A stretch of DNA of 49,357 bases from Mucilaginibacter frigoritolerans (GTDB taxonomy: Bacteria; Bacteroidota; Bacteroidia; Sphingobacteriales; Sphingobacteriaceae), in assembly GCF_007830615.1 (NCBI RefSeq), contig NZ_VLLI01000021.1, positions 1 through 49,357 on the forward strand. Reading direction: 5' to 3'. The position numbers and the translations under genes were made by a program. Under the pieces are notes generated by a model. That model searched no databases. It saw only the letters and a program-made list of their open reading frames with translations, and was not told where the DNA came from. Position 1 is the stretch's first letter, and each line of letters opens with the position of its first letter. Of the stretch, positions 32,529 to 42,014 are shown piece after piece.

Positions 32529-32656
32529 CGTCTTTGCGAGGAATGAAGCAATCTTTAAACAATGCAGATAAAGGAGAAAAAGGTTATCGTTAAGTAAAAA
32601 GCATCGCGTTTAATTGATTGTCCAGCGTAAAGATCGCTTCGTTCCTCGCGATGACG
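32529..32656. repeat. Second inverted-repeat family (GCGAGGAA...TTCCTCGC)
   Basis: CTTTGCGAGGAATGAAGCAATC (from 32532) is inverted as GATCGCTTCGTTCCTCGCGATG (from 32632). It is not related to elements A-J. Words of this type (TTGCGAGGAACGAAGCAATC) are scattered in many Bacteroidota and other genomes. It fills the gap before the GT4 stop. Confidence 0.65.
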
Positions 32657-32680
32657 AATGGAGATGGTGAGTAGATTAGC

Positions 32681-33685
32681 TTACCCCAATATCTGTTGAT
32701 ACAACCCCAAATAATCGGCTACCATTTTATCGCTGGAGAACTGCGAAGATGCCCACTCGTGGCAGTCAATCCGCTTTATTTCGCTGATTTGGGTTACGGC
32801 TTCTACTGCTTCATTAATATTATTTACTAAAAAGCCGGTTTTTTGATGCTTTATTAGTTCGGGCATAGAGCCGCGGTTAAAGGCAATTACGGGTGTGCCG
32901 CAAAGCATGGCTTCGGCAACGCTCATACCAAAAGGTTCGTTAAAGTTTATTGGGTGCAGCAGCGCGTAAGCATTCCCCAAAAGCTCCTTTCGTTTACACG
33001 ATTCGGCATTGCCCAGATATTGTATCTGATCGTTAAGCTGTGGTTTAATTTGGGTATTAAAGTAATCAGCATCCTGTATCAGCCCGGCTATCAGCAATTG
33101 ACGGTTGCTTTTTTTGGCTATTTCAATGGCCCCGGCAGTGCCTTTATCATGATGGATGCGCCCAAAATAAAGCAGGTAATCGCCCGGCGAATTATTGAAC
33201 TCAAAATGGGCAGTATTTAACCCGTTATAAACCGTGGCCAGGTATTTTAACTGATCGCTGCGATCACTGTTGCTGATGGAAACGTAGTGCCCGCCAGCAT
33301 TATATTTTTTATAAACCGGGATTATTTTAGGTGATGAAAACCCATGTATAGTAGTAATAACCGGCGTTTTTATCAAGCCCGAATAGGTAAGTGGCAAAAA
33401 ATCAAAATTATTGTGGATGATGTCAAAATCATCTGCTCTTTCCATCAGGTTGCTGATGTGCAGACACTCCAAAACTTTGGCATCCTGGGTACGGTCTTCC
33501 TCATATCCTTTGTCGCAGATAGAAAAAAGCTTGCCTGCGGTTACAGAATCGCCGGTGGCAAACAGGCTAACATCAACGCCCAGCTTCACTAATCCTTCGG
33601 CAATGTTTGATGCCACCTGTTCCCAGGGGCCATAATGCCGGGGTGGGGTGCGCCAGGCTACTGGCGCTAATATGGCAACTTTCAT
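32681..33685 (-). CDS. GT4-family glycosyltransferase
   Basis: A 334-residue GT-B-fold glycosyltransferase of family GT4. The N-terminal MKVAILAPVAWRTPPRHYGP with GPWEQV is the GT4 acceptor-side motif; YFGRIHHDKG opens the second domain, and EPFGMSVAEAMLCGTPVIAF is the E-x7-E donor motif. It takes an NDP-sugar donor and extends a glycan or lipid acceptor. Its ATG abuts the stop of the neighbouring GT4 gene with no gap, so the two are one operon, read from 35965 downward. The GH130 at 30210 is the usual companion. The sugar is not identifiable. Confidence 0.9.
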   Translation of the reverse strand: MKVAILAPVAWRTPPRHYGPWEQVASNIAEGLVKLGVDVSLFATGDSVTAGKLFSICDKGYEEDRTQDAKVLECLHISNLMERADDFDIIHNNFDFLPLTYSGLIKTPVITTIHGFSSPKIIPVYKKYNAGGHYVSISNSDRSDQLKYLATVYNGLNTAHFEFNNSPGDYLLYFGRIHHDKGTAGAIEIAKKSNRQLLIAGLIQDADYFNTQIKPQLNDQIQYLGNAESCKRKELLGNAYALLHPINFNEPFGMSVAEAMLCGTPVIAFNRGSMPELIKHQKTGFLVNNINEAVEAVTQISEIKRIDCHEWASSQFSSDKMVADYLGLYQQILG

Positions 33686-35965
33686 TTAGCAGGAGGTTTC
33701 CAAAAACTGGCCTATTTTGTTGTATTCGTACTCCAGTTCAAACGCTTTTAAAACGGTTAAGTGGGATATTAAATAAGCCAACGTGCTTTCGGCGCCCTGG
33801 TTACGGTTTATGCCCGTTGGTAGCAAGCCATCGCAGCATCCCTTTGTTTCGTGATCATAAAGCGGTGCTCGTAAGGTATTTTCGCCCAAAAACCATTTGT
33901 AGCTCAAAAACATTTTTTCGATATACTGCGGCTTACGGAATATTTTGTATGCCTGGAAATGCATCAGCACCATAGCCATAGTTTCAATAGCCTGCTGATC
34001 AAACGTTGGGAAAGTGCCGCCACGATAATACCAGCCATCATTACCCACCGGACTCAAATACCCGTTTGAAAGGGTTAGTTTATCCAGAAAAGCCATAGTT
34101 TTTAAGGCAACCTGTTTTACTTCATCATTCCCGGTAATTTCGCACGAATGCAGCAGGGCCAGGGGAAGTATGGCATTATCATAGGTCATTTTTTCCTCAA
34201 ACCATTGCCAGTCATCCGATTCATTGGCTTTATAAGCATCAATTAATGGCTGGGTAAGTCTTATCATTTCGTTAACCATGCCCTCATCTCCCGGCACCGC
34301 CTGCAGGTATAGGCTAATACCTATTATGGTATTGGCCATTCCCCTTAAATGTTTCAGTGCTTTAAAGTGCGGGAACGATTTGTGGAAAATCTCCAAAGCA
34401 AATTCACGATACGAATTACTTGCGGCACAGTTTATAAGGTAACCAAGCGCCCATATGGTGCGCCCAAAAGAGTCTTCAGAACCCACTTCATCCAGGTATT
34501 GCCTGTTAAAGCTTAAAAAGTTGCGGAAATTGCCATTGTCTGTCTGCATGTAGTGAATGTAGCTCAGATAAACCGGCAGCAAACCAAACGCTTCCTGACT
34601 TTTGTTGCGCTGATGAGCCATCAGTGCCATAATCAGTGCCCGGGCGTTATCATCCAAACAATAGCCTTCTTTTAAATTGGGGATGCCATACTTGGCATGC
34701 TGAACAATACCGGTATCATCCGTTAAGCGCAAAACATGGGTAAGATTAAATTTGGGCATTATTTCGGGATCAACAATGCTGTTTTTTAATATTTTGTCGC
34801 TAAAGTCGTGAGTAGCACAAGCTTCGCGGGCCACTTTAATAAACTCGCTGCCAATTACGGGCCAGCGCAGGTGCAGGCCATACTCATAAGCATTTTCTTT
34901 CAGCTCACTTAATAAACATTCCTGATCCAGCAGTTCGTTTACATTATCGGCAAGCGCATCGGCATTTTTAAAGTCGAATAACCTACCGCGGTTATTGGCC
35001 AGTAATTCGGTAGCATGCCAGTAGGGGGTTGATACTACCGCGGCACCGGCACCTACTGCGTATGATAAAGTACCGCTGGTAATTTGTGCCTCATTTAAAT
35101 AGGGCGTAACGTATATTTCGGCCGCTGCCAGGTAATCAACCAGTTCCTCTTCCGAAACAAATTTGTTTATAAAGCTGAGGTGTTTGGATACATTAAGCTG
35201 TGCAGCAAGCGTTTTAAGGTGATCGCGATATTCCTCGCCCGAGCTTTTGATAACCCCGGGGTGTGTGTTTCCTAAAACCACGTACATTACGTCGGGGTGT
35301 TTGGCCACAATCTTTGGCAATGCTTTTACTACGGTTTCCAATCCTTTATTTCGGCTTATCAACCCAAAGGTTAACAATACCCTGCGGTTTTTAAATGGGA
35401 TAAGATTTTTAACCGGGTTATTTTCGCTGGCCTCAACATCGGGCACGCCATGTTCTATAATCTGTATTTTTTCAACCGGTACATCATAAATGGTGGTCAG
35501 AAACTTTACTGCCCTGTTGCTCATCACAATGATTTTAGACGATTGCTCGGCTATTTCGCGGATGATGATGCGCTGTACATAGCTGGGATCTTTTAATATA
35601 GTATGTAAAATAGATATCAACGGTTTCTCCAGGCGGTTAATGAGCGGTAAAATATAAATACCGCTTTCGCCGCCGTAAATGCCAAACTCATGCTCCATTA
35701 TGCAAACATCCGCATCGCTGGTATTGATATAGTTGGCTGCACGGATATAATCTTTCTGGTGATTTTGTCGTACCACATATTTAACCTCCTCGGGGTACTC
35801 ATATTCCTGTAAGCTTTCAGAATCATTTAAAGCCACCACAAAGCCACCTTTCAATAATGAACCCCTTTCCGGAAAGTTTGCGTTTATGGCTTGCATTAAA
35901 TTGTGGTTAAATGTTGCAATGCCGCATTCGCGGGGAGGATAGGTTGATATATATGCTATTTTCAT
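33686..35965 (-). CDS. GT4 glycosyltransferase fused to a glycosidase-like domain
   Basis: A 759-residue bifunctional-looking protein. Residues 1-380 are a GT4 domain (AYISTYPPRECGIATFNHNL; LLTFGLISRNKGLETVVKAL; SYAVGAGAAVVSTPYWHA in the donor region). Residues about 405-759, from HVLRLTDDTGIVQHAKYGIP and CLDDNARALIMALMA, look like an alpha/alpha-barrel glycosidase or glycan-binding domain. The frame is open to 36004, but ATG 35965 (MKIAYIST) is the true GT4 start. The second domain could process or hold the product. Overlap-free tandem with the GT4 at 32681. Confidence 0.85.
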   Translation of the reverse strand: MKIAYISTYPPRECGIATFNHNLMQAINANFPERGSLLKGGFVVALNDSESLQEYEYPEEVKYVVRQNHQKDYIRAANYINTSDADVCIMEHEFGIYGGESGIYILPLINRLEKPLISILHTILKDPSYVQRIIIREIAEQSSKIIVMSNRAVKFLTTIYDVPVEKIQIIEHGVPDVEASENNPVKNLIPFKNRRVLLTFGLISRNKGLETVVKALPKIVAKHPDVMYVVLGNTHPGVIKSSGEEYRDHLKTLAAQLNVSKHLSFINKFVSEEELVDYLAAAEIYVTPYLNEAQITSGTLSYAVGAGAAVVSTPYWHATELLANNRGRLFDFKNADALADNVNELLDQECLLSELKENAYEYGLHLRWPVIGSEFIKVAREACATHDFSDKILKNSIVDPEIMPKFNLTHVLRLTDDTGIVQHAKYGIPNLKEGYCLDDNARALIMALMAHQRNKSQEAFGLLPVYLSYIHYMQTDNGNFRNFLSFNRQYLDEVGSEDSFGRTIWALGYLINCAASNSYREFALEIFHKSFPHFKALKHLRGMANTIIGISLYLQAVPGDEGMVNEMIRLTQPLIDAYKANESDDWQWFEEKMTYDNAILPLALLHSCEITGNDEVKQVALKTMAFLDKLTLSNGYLSPVGNDGWYYRGGTFPTFDQQAIETMAMVLMHFQAYKIFRKPQYIEKMFLSYKWFLGENTLRAPLYDHETKGCCDGLLPTGINRNQGAESTLAYLISHLTVLKAFELEYEYNKIGQFLETSC

Positions 35966-36611
35966 AAATTTACAGAAGATGTTTATTATTAACGTCCATA
36001 ACACTTAATTGTTTAACCTACTGACTTAAAAAAAGGGCATTTCTGACTATTTGAACGCTATTTTTTATTAAGTCAGCAGGTTTTATGGTTCTACCTATCA
36101 TTGTTCATAAACTATACCAATTTAATTAGAAGTAAAATTGCAGTGGTAATATTGTTGCTACAGATAAAGTAATGCTTGTTGCTTTTGCCTTACCTGGTAT
36201 ACACAATGCCTAACCTGTCCCTCTGCTTGGCGAGCCATAAAGAGGGTGAAATTTTTATAAGATATTTTTAAAGATGGCATTATTGCCAAGGATATAGATG
36301 CTTGCAACATTGAGATATCAGGTCAACACTGCGCTGGAATTGTTCTTTCTGCAACAAGCCGCAAAACGAACAGGGTAAAGAATTTTTATTGGATTTTTTT
36401 AAAGATAGTCATTATTTGGCAAGGAATGGTGATGCCGGGAGGTTTAACTCACGGCGTTAACACTTACCCTACAAACACCCATTCAAAAAATCAGCATAAA
36501 AACATGCCGGTTTTTATTTTTTTTACTATATTAGTTGTGGCACTATTAATTTTCTCATCACTCACTAATAGTCAATAAATTAATTACTTAACGCTACCTA
36601 ATACCCTATTC
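35966..36611. other. Long intergenic region, degraded repeat and inverted repeat
   Basis: 646 bases between divergent genes. CTGACTTAA (36021-36029) is inverted as TTAAGTCAG (36068-36076) near the GT4 start. 36219-36246 and 36318-36380 look like decayed halves of the dispersed palindrome. An imperfect direct repeat (36261-36300, 36392-36434) is also present. No gene is seen. Confidence 0.5.
36219..36380. repeat. Degraded palindromic element (copy K)
   Basis: CCCTCTGC and AAAGAGGG (36219-36246) retain the outer stem of the family. GCGCTGG followed by CAACAAGCCGCAAA (36331-36365) recalls the second half. The loop and GGGTGAGTC end are lost, so this is a fossil. Confidence 0.35.
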
Positions 36612-39600
36612 GTGACTTTTAAAACACACCTTATTCGTGCCTTTCTGGTATGTTCCTTTATTTTATGCCTTGTGTTTAATGGTTTTTCGCAACAAATGCA
36701 GGGTTATAGCCTGTTATGGAAAATTACCGGTAACGGACTGGCAAAACCCAGCTACCTTTTCGGCACCATGCATGTTAAAGACAGGCGCGTATTTAATTTT
36801 AGTGATTCGGTAATGCTCAGTTTGCAAAGCTGTCGCCGTTTTGCGTTGGAGGTTCATCCGGATACCTTGCTCAGCGTAATGTTTGCAGCCATGCAAAATA
36901 CCGATACCCTGCGCAATCTGGATAAACTGCTCAGCAAACAACAGTATGATGCAATGGCTAAAAAGTTCCAGAAAAAGAACGGCTATCCGATGGGGAAAAT
37001 TGACCCGATGGTGCTTGAATCATTAATGGAACCGGATGATAACAAGCCCGATGATGCGGTGTCTTTTATTGATGCCTATCTGTACGGTATTGCCCGCACG
37101 CTTAATAAAAATATTTATGGCCTGGAGAATGCCGAATCGCAATATGATGAATATTACGGATCAAAAACTGCTGTAAAAGAGCGCCTGCTCGATTTGCTGG
37201 ATGATAATAACGAAGCATCGGTAGCGGAGGGTAAGGATGAGATGGTTAAGATATACAGCAGCGGCAATCTGGATAAAATTTATAAATACATCCAGCAAAC
37301 CAGCATGATTGATTCATCAATCATTGCCCGTAATAAGGTAATGGCAGCCAGCATGATCAAATACATGGATAACGAGGGTTTGTTTACAGCGGTAGGCGTG
37401 GCCCACTTACCCGGTCCGGACGGTGTAATAGCACTTTTAAAAAAGGCTGGATATACTGTAACCTGTGTAAAAGCCAGCTTTACCGGTGTAGCAGCTAAGT
37501 ACCATATTGATTATATGAAGATGGACTGGCCCCTTTACCGTAATGAGGACGAGGGCTATGCCATTAATTTCCCTGGAAACCCGGTAAGGAACCAGCTTTA
37601 CGGCATGAACAATGTGTTGTATCCTGATTTGGCAAACAATATTTACTACGGGGTTTATGCCATAAAAAAAGGCACTCCCGATCAGCCGCTTACTACCAAA
37701 GAGGCGGTGAGCAGCGTACTGGTTAATATGGCAAAAACAAATACCATCATCAGCAAAAAAGAACTGGAGGCCAATAACTATCCTTGTACCGAAGTACTGG
37801 TTAAAAACAAAACCGGTTATGTACGCACAAGGTTAATTTTTGCCAATAATTTACTGTACTCGGTTTATGCCAGTTCAAAGGTAAATCACCTTAATCAGTC
37901 TTTTGTTGATCGTTACTTTAACTCATTTACCAGTTTTGCATTACCCGAAAAACCGCTTACTCCCTGGATATCCTTTACCAGCGATACAGGTGCATTTACG
38001 GTAAACCTTCCAAGCCAACCCCAGCTAATGGTTAAGGAAATACCTTCAACTATACAAGAACGCCCCGTATCATTTAAAATGAAGATGTACGTATCTTCTG
38101 ATACGGTGAACTCCAGGCAATACTTACTGCGGTATAACGATTTTCCACCCGGCACCTTTTTGGGGGGGAAGGATGTTTTATTCAACAGCATTGAAAAAGA
38201 GTTTGACGGCAAGGCGAAAATTGTAGGCCAGCCGGTTAAAATATATCAGAATGGGGTTGAAGGGAGAGAAGTAAAACTGATAATTACAGGTGGCTACAAT
38301 GCTGTTGCCAGGTTATTTGTTAAAGGAAACAGAATTTATTTACTAATGAGGGCGATATTACAGCCTGACTTAAAGGATGACCAGAAAGATGCATTTTTCG
38401 ATTCGTTTAAAATTAACGACCCGGTAGTGCCCCAATGGTACACCTATCAGCCCGATAGCGCTAATTTTAAGATACAGCTGGTATACAAGCCCGAAGTTGT
38501 AAAAGATTCTTTGGCCGATTACAAAGGATTTATCAATCATTCATCAACCGCTTACGCTACCGATCCTTGTTCGGGGGCGGCTTATGTTTTAGAATATGGT
38601 AAGCTGAGTCCCTATTTCAGAATTGAGAATACCGATTCGCTCTATACCAAATTAATCAGGCAGGATGTGGATTACCAGGATACCCTTTTAAAAACCGATA
38701 CGATTATATGTAATGGTATAATCGGTCGCGAGGTGATTTCGCAAAATAAAACTACAAAAGTTAAAAAACGCATGCGCTTACTGGTTAATGATGATGATGT
38801 TTTTTGCCTGTTGGGCCATATGGACGAAACACAGTTTTATGATACAACAAGCAATTACTTTTTCAATTCGCTCCATATTATCCACGCTGATACTAAAAAA
38901 ATAAATTTGCGGGTATCCAAAGCTGCTTTAATTTGCAGGGACCTGGCATCAACCGATACAACAGTAAGAAAAGGGGCAGTTGGGGCGCTTAACTATTATA
39001 AATTTAAGGCTGATGAACTGCCCTATGTTTATAGCGCGCTACAAAAAAATTACCCGGATGATACCACAGAAGATGGCACCCGCGTAACGCTGCTTGATGT
39101 TTTGAAAAAAGTTAATAATGATACAACGATTACCTTTTTAACCAAGCTGTACCCTAAAGCTGCAGGGCTGGATGAAATAAAATCCAACATCCTTACCAAC
39201 ATTACGCAGATAGACAGGAAAACCGGTTTTGATATTTATTTAAAGCTGCTTACTAGCAATCCGCCGTTAAAGGTGAAATACGCTTACCGGCTTTTCAGGC
39301 CGATGAACGATTCTGCTGCGTTTGCTGCCGAACATTTTGACCAATTACTGCCTTTCATCAAAAATGATAACTATCGGAGTTCCATTTTAACGGTGGCCGG
39401 AAATATAAAAGACCTTAAAAATGCTGCTTATGATAAAATGCTGGCAGATCGTTATTTATCCATCATGGCCTATGCACAGGCTGATATAGATAATTATATT
39501 AAGCTGAAAGACAGTACCGATAACAGATGGAGCGGCTGCGTGTATGGTTATATGAACCTGATGAGCAAAATTAAAAATACTGCCATTAATGATAAACTCA

Positions 39601-40112
39601 CTAAAAGATATATCAGCAAAGATCCAAAGGGCCTTTACCTGGTTGATGCGGTGGTGGCACGAATCAGCAATAATTTACCTGTTAATCCATTATTAACTAA
39701 CAAGCTGCTGGATAGTCTTGACTCCCGTTATGATGTTATGAAGGCTTATAACAGCCAGAAACAGCTGGCTAAAGTACCGCAACAGTACCGTACCCAGGTT
39801 GCTTTTGCCAAACTCTGCCTTTATAAAAGTATTTCTGTAGATGATGAGGGCGTTCCTTCAAAATTCACCTTGCTGGGTACTGTTACTAAAAATGGCTCGC
39901 TTTATTATGCGTTTAAATTTTTGATGCCTGATGAAAACAATGACAAAGGACCATCTTACCTGATTGGTATTAGCGGCCCTTACAAGCCAGGATCTATCAA
40001 ATTGAATTTCGAAAAGTATTGCGCAGTTACCCAATACGAAAAGGTAACCACCAACTGGCGCACTCAGGCATTGAGTTTGATTGATTCGCTGTTAGCGCAA
40101 GACGGAGATTAA
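36612..40112 (+). CDS. TraB/GumN-domain protein with large C-terminal extension
   Basis: A 1166-residue secreted protein. The signal peptide is MTFKTHLIRAFLVCSFILCLVFNGFSQQ from a GTG start; the nearest upstream in-frame stop leaves no ATG. Residues about 30-300 are the TraB/GumN domain (LLWKITGNGLAKPSYLFGTM; RFALEVHP; AVGVAHLPGPDGVIALL). From about residue 302 three related modules of about 150 residues follow, starting near 302, 448 and 603, each with a W..Y/F..D...F...P..P pattern. The last 400 residues look helical and repeat-like. The native family is about 300 residues, so most of this protein is unexplained. Confidence 0.8.
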   Translation: MTFKTHLIRAFLVCSFILCLVFNGFSQQMQGYSLLWKITGNGLAKPSYLFGTMHVKDRRVFNFSDSVMLSLQSCRRFALEVHPDTLLSVMFAAMQNTDTLRNLDKLLSKQQYDAMAKKFQKKNGYPMGKIDPMVLESLMEPDDNKPDDAVSFIDAYLYGIARTLNKNIYGLENAESQYDEYYGSKTAVKERLLDLLDDNNEASVAEGKDEMVKIYSSGNLDKIYKYIQQTSMIDSSIIARNKVMAASMIKYMDNEGLFTAVGVAHLPGPDGVIALLKKAGYTVTCVKASFTGVAAKYHIDYMKMDWPLYRNEDEGYAINFPGNPVRNQLYGMNNVLYPDLANNIYYGVYAIKKGTPDQPLTTKEAVSSVLVNMAKTNTIISKKELEANNYPCTEVLVKNKTGYVRTRLIFANNLLYSVYASSKVNHLNQSFVDRYFNSFTSFALPEKPLTPWISFTSDTGAFTVNLPSQPQLMVKEIPSTIQERPVSFKMKMYVSSDTVNSRQYLLRYNDFPPGTFLGGKDVLFNSIEKEFDGKAKIVGQPVKIYQNGVEGREVKLIITGGYNAVARLFVKGNRIYLLMRAILQPDLKDDQKDAFFDSFKINDPVVPQWYTYQPDSANFKIQLVYKPEVVKDSLADYKGFINHSSTAYATDPCSGAAYVLEYGKLSPYFRIENTDSLYTKLIRQDVDYQDTLLKTDTIICNGIIGREVISQNKTTKVKKRMRLLVNDDDVFCLLGHMDETQFYDTTSNYFFNSLHIIHADTKKINLRVSKAALICRDLASTDTTVRKGAVGALNYYKFKADELPYVYSALQKNYPDDTTEDGTRVTLLDVLKKVNNDTTITFLTKLYPKAAGLDEIKSNILTNITQIDRKTGFDIYLKLLTSNPPLKVKYAYRLFRPMNDSAAFAAEHFDQLLPFIKNDNYRSSILTVAGNIKDLKNAAYDKMLADRYLSIMAYAQADIDNYIKLKDSTDNRWSGCVYGYMNLMSKIKNTAINDKLTKRYISKDPKGLYLVDAVVARISNNLPVNPLLTNKLLDSLDSRYDVMKAYNSQKQLAKVPQQYRTQVAFAKLCLYKSISVDDEGVPSKFTLLGTVTKNGSLYYAFKFLMPDENNDKGPSYLIGISGPYKPGSIKLNFEKYCAVTQYEKVTTNWRTQALSLIDSLLAQDGD

Positions 40113-40130
40113 ACATAGTTTCCATCAATA

Positions 40131-40162
40131 AAAAAGAGGCTTTATCATAAAGCCTCTTTTTT
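40131..40162. terminator. Strong bidirectional intrinsic terminator
   Basis: AAAAAGAGGCTTTAT (40131-40145) pairs with ATAAAGCCTCTTTTT (40147-40161) with a one-base apex, and A/T-tracts on both sides. It separates the convergent TraB/GumN and peptidase genes. Confidence 0.85.
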
Positions 40163-40207
40163 GTTTTAACTACTTGAGCTACGTGAACCACGTGGCACAC
40201 CTGCTTA

Positions 40208-41908
40208 TTATAACTTATCCATTTCGCTTTTTACAAATTCGGCCAGCTCTTTTACATAAGCTGCGCTGAAATCAAATTTTATACCGGCGGTTTCGTAAAT
40301 TTCTTTAATGGTTTTGGTATAACCCAGTTTTAGGGCATCAAGATATTGCTGCAAGCCTTTTTCGGGGTTCTCTTTGTAGTTTTTCCATACAGCAATTGCA
40401 CCTAATTGGGCCATGCCATATTCAATGTAATAAAACGGTACCTCAAAAATGTGCAATTGCTTTTGCCACAGGTTAGCTTCTGCTTCAGGGTGCTCGCTCC
40501 AGTCGGCAAAACCTTCGCCAAATGGCTCATAAATTTCTATCCATGCCCGGGTACGGTCGGCATCGGTATGGTCTGGGTTGGTATAAATCCAGTGTTGAAA
40601 CTGATCAACCACGGCAACCCATGGCAGGGTTTTCAGCACATCAACCAATTGATCGCGTTTGGCGCGTTTTAAGTCTTCGGCATTATCAAAGTAAACATCC
40701 CAGTTATCCATTGATATCAGCTCCATACTCATAGAAGCCAGTTCGGCAACTTCGCTTGGGCAGTGTTTAAAATCGTTCAGCTCCAAATCGGCTGTTAAAA
40801 AGGTATGCACGGCATGGCCGCCCTCGTGAACCATGGTAGTTAAATCGCGGAAGGTATTGGCCGAGTTCATGAAAATGAAAGGCGCACCGGTTTCAGACAG
40901 CGGATAGTTATAACCACCCGGAGCTTTTCCCTTACGGCTCTCCACATCAAACAGGTTATTCTCTTTCATAATCTCCAGTCGCTCGCCCAAATAGCTGTTG
41001 ATATTAGTGAAGCATTGGATAGATTTGTCAATCAGTTCAGCACCGCTGTTAAACGGTTTTAGCGCAGGCTTGCCCGAAATATCGACATCCATATCCCATG
41101 GCTTTAAAGCATCCAGTTGCAATGCTTCGCGGCGTTTTTCGGCCTGCTGGCGCAAAATAGGAACTACCTCTTTTTGTATGGCTTCGTGAAAAGCATAACA
41201 ATCCTGTGGCGTATAGTCAAACCTGCCCAGTGCCTGGAACATGTAATCGCGGAAGTTCTCAAAACCGGCATTCAGGGCCACTTTATGGCGCAGGCTGCGC
41301 AGGTGATCAAATAATTCGTTTAACTGCTCCTTATCCTGCAGGCGGCGTGCAGTTATCTTTTCCCAAACTTCCTGCCTTTTGCTGCGGTCGGTATCTTTTA
41401 AAAATACGGATGCCTGCTCCAGGGTAAACTCCTTTTCGCCTATGTGTACAGACATGGAGCCGGTGATAGATTGATATTTTTGCTGTTCAACCTGAATCTC
41501 TGTTTGGATGGGGATATTCTCCTCGCGGAAAAGCTCCAGCGATTTTTTTACACCGCGCAGGTAAATGAAATATTTTTTATGGTCAAGTTTGTCAACCCAC
41601 TCGCTGGCAACCAGCTTTTTGTTCAGCTCATTGCTGAAAGGGGCAATTTTAGGCTCAATTTCGGTAGCAAAATATTGAAAGTTTTGCAGCAGCTCTTCGC
41701 TGGTAGTATCGCAGGTCATGCGGATATAGCGCCAGGCAAAATCTTCCTCAACGGCAGCTTCCAGTTCGCTGCGGTCGTGCAGCCATTTTTCCAGTTCTTC
41801 AACCGAGTTAATAGGGCGGTCGCACAGTTCTTTAAAAAATGGCTCCAATGTTTCCCATTTAATTTCGATACTGGCGGGGATATATGTTCTTGTTTTTTTA
41901 TAGATCAT
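40208..41908 (-). CDS. M3-family oligoendopeptidase
   Basis: A 566-residue zinc peptidase of family M3 (PepF type) acting on short peptides in the cytosol. The zinc site is HEGGH at 361-365 in TTMVHEGGHAVHTF, and the third ligand Glu lies in PSEVAELASMS about 25 residues later. The N-terminal helical part (PASIEIKWETLEPFFKEL) and the length match PepF-like oligoendopeptidases. It has no signal peptide. It is monocistronic and followed by the strong terminator shared with the gene at 36612. All residues expected for catalysis are present. Confidence 0.92.
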   Translation of the reverse strand: MIYKKTRTYIPASIEIKWETLEPFFKELCDRPINSVEELEKWLHDRSELEAAVEEDFAWRYIRMTCDTTSEELLQNFQYFATEIEPKIAPFSNELNKKLVASEWVDKLDHKKYFIYLRGVKKSLELFREENIPIQTEIQVEQQKYQSITGSMSVHIGEKEFTLEQASVFLKDTDRSKRQEVWEKITARRLQDKEQLNELFDHLRSLRHKVALNAGFENFRDYMFQALGRFDYTPQDCYAFHEAIQKEVVPILRQQAEKRREALQLDALKPWDMDVDISGKPALKPFNSGAELIDKSIQCFTNINSYLGERLEIMKENNLFDVESRKGKAPGGYNYPLSETGAPFIFMNSANTFRDLTTMVHEGGHAVHTFLTADLELNDFKHCPSEVAELASMSMELISMDNWDVYFDNAEDLKRAKRDQLVDVLKTLPWVAVVDQFQHWIYTNPDHTDADRTRAWIEIYEPFGEGFADWSEHPEAEANLWQKQLHIFEVPFYYIEYGMAQLGAIAVWKNYKENPEKGLQQYLDALKLGYTKTIKEIYETAGIKFDFSAAYVKELAEFVKSEMDKL

Positions 41909-42014
41909 GATATGCTAATTGTATGGATACAAATATGCGTATAAGTCCTCATGTGCGGAAGCGGCGGAAGTCTGAATTTGTCATTTTGGTGACGCGCCGC
42001 AATAAACGTTTTCC

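Noticed and set aside
32529..32656. CRISPR-like or tRNA-like structure between the hypothetical gene and GT4
   Set aside because: Only one inverted pair and no repeat-spacer periodicity; it is a dispersed inverted repeat.
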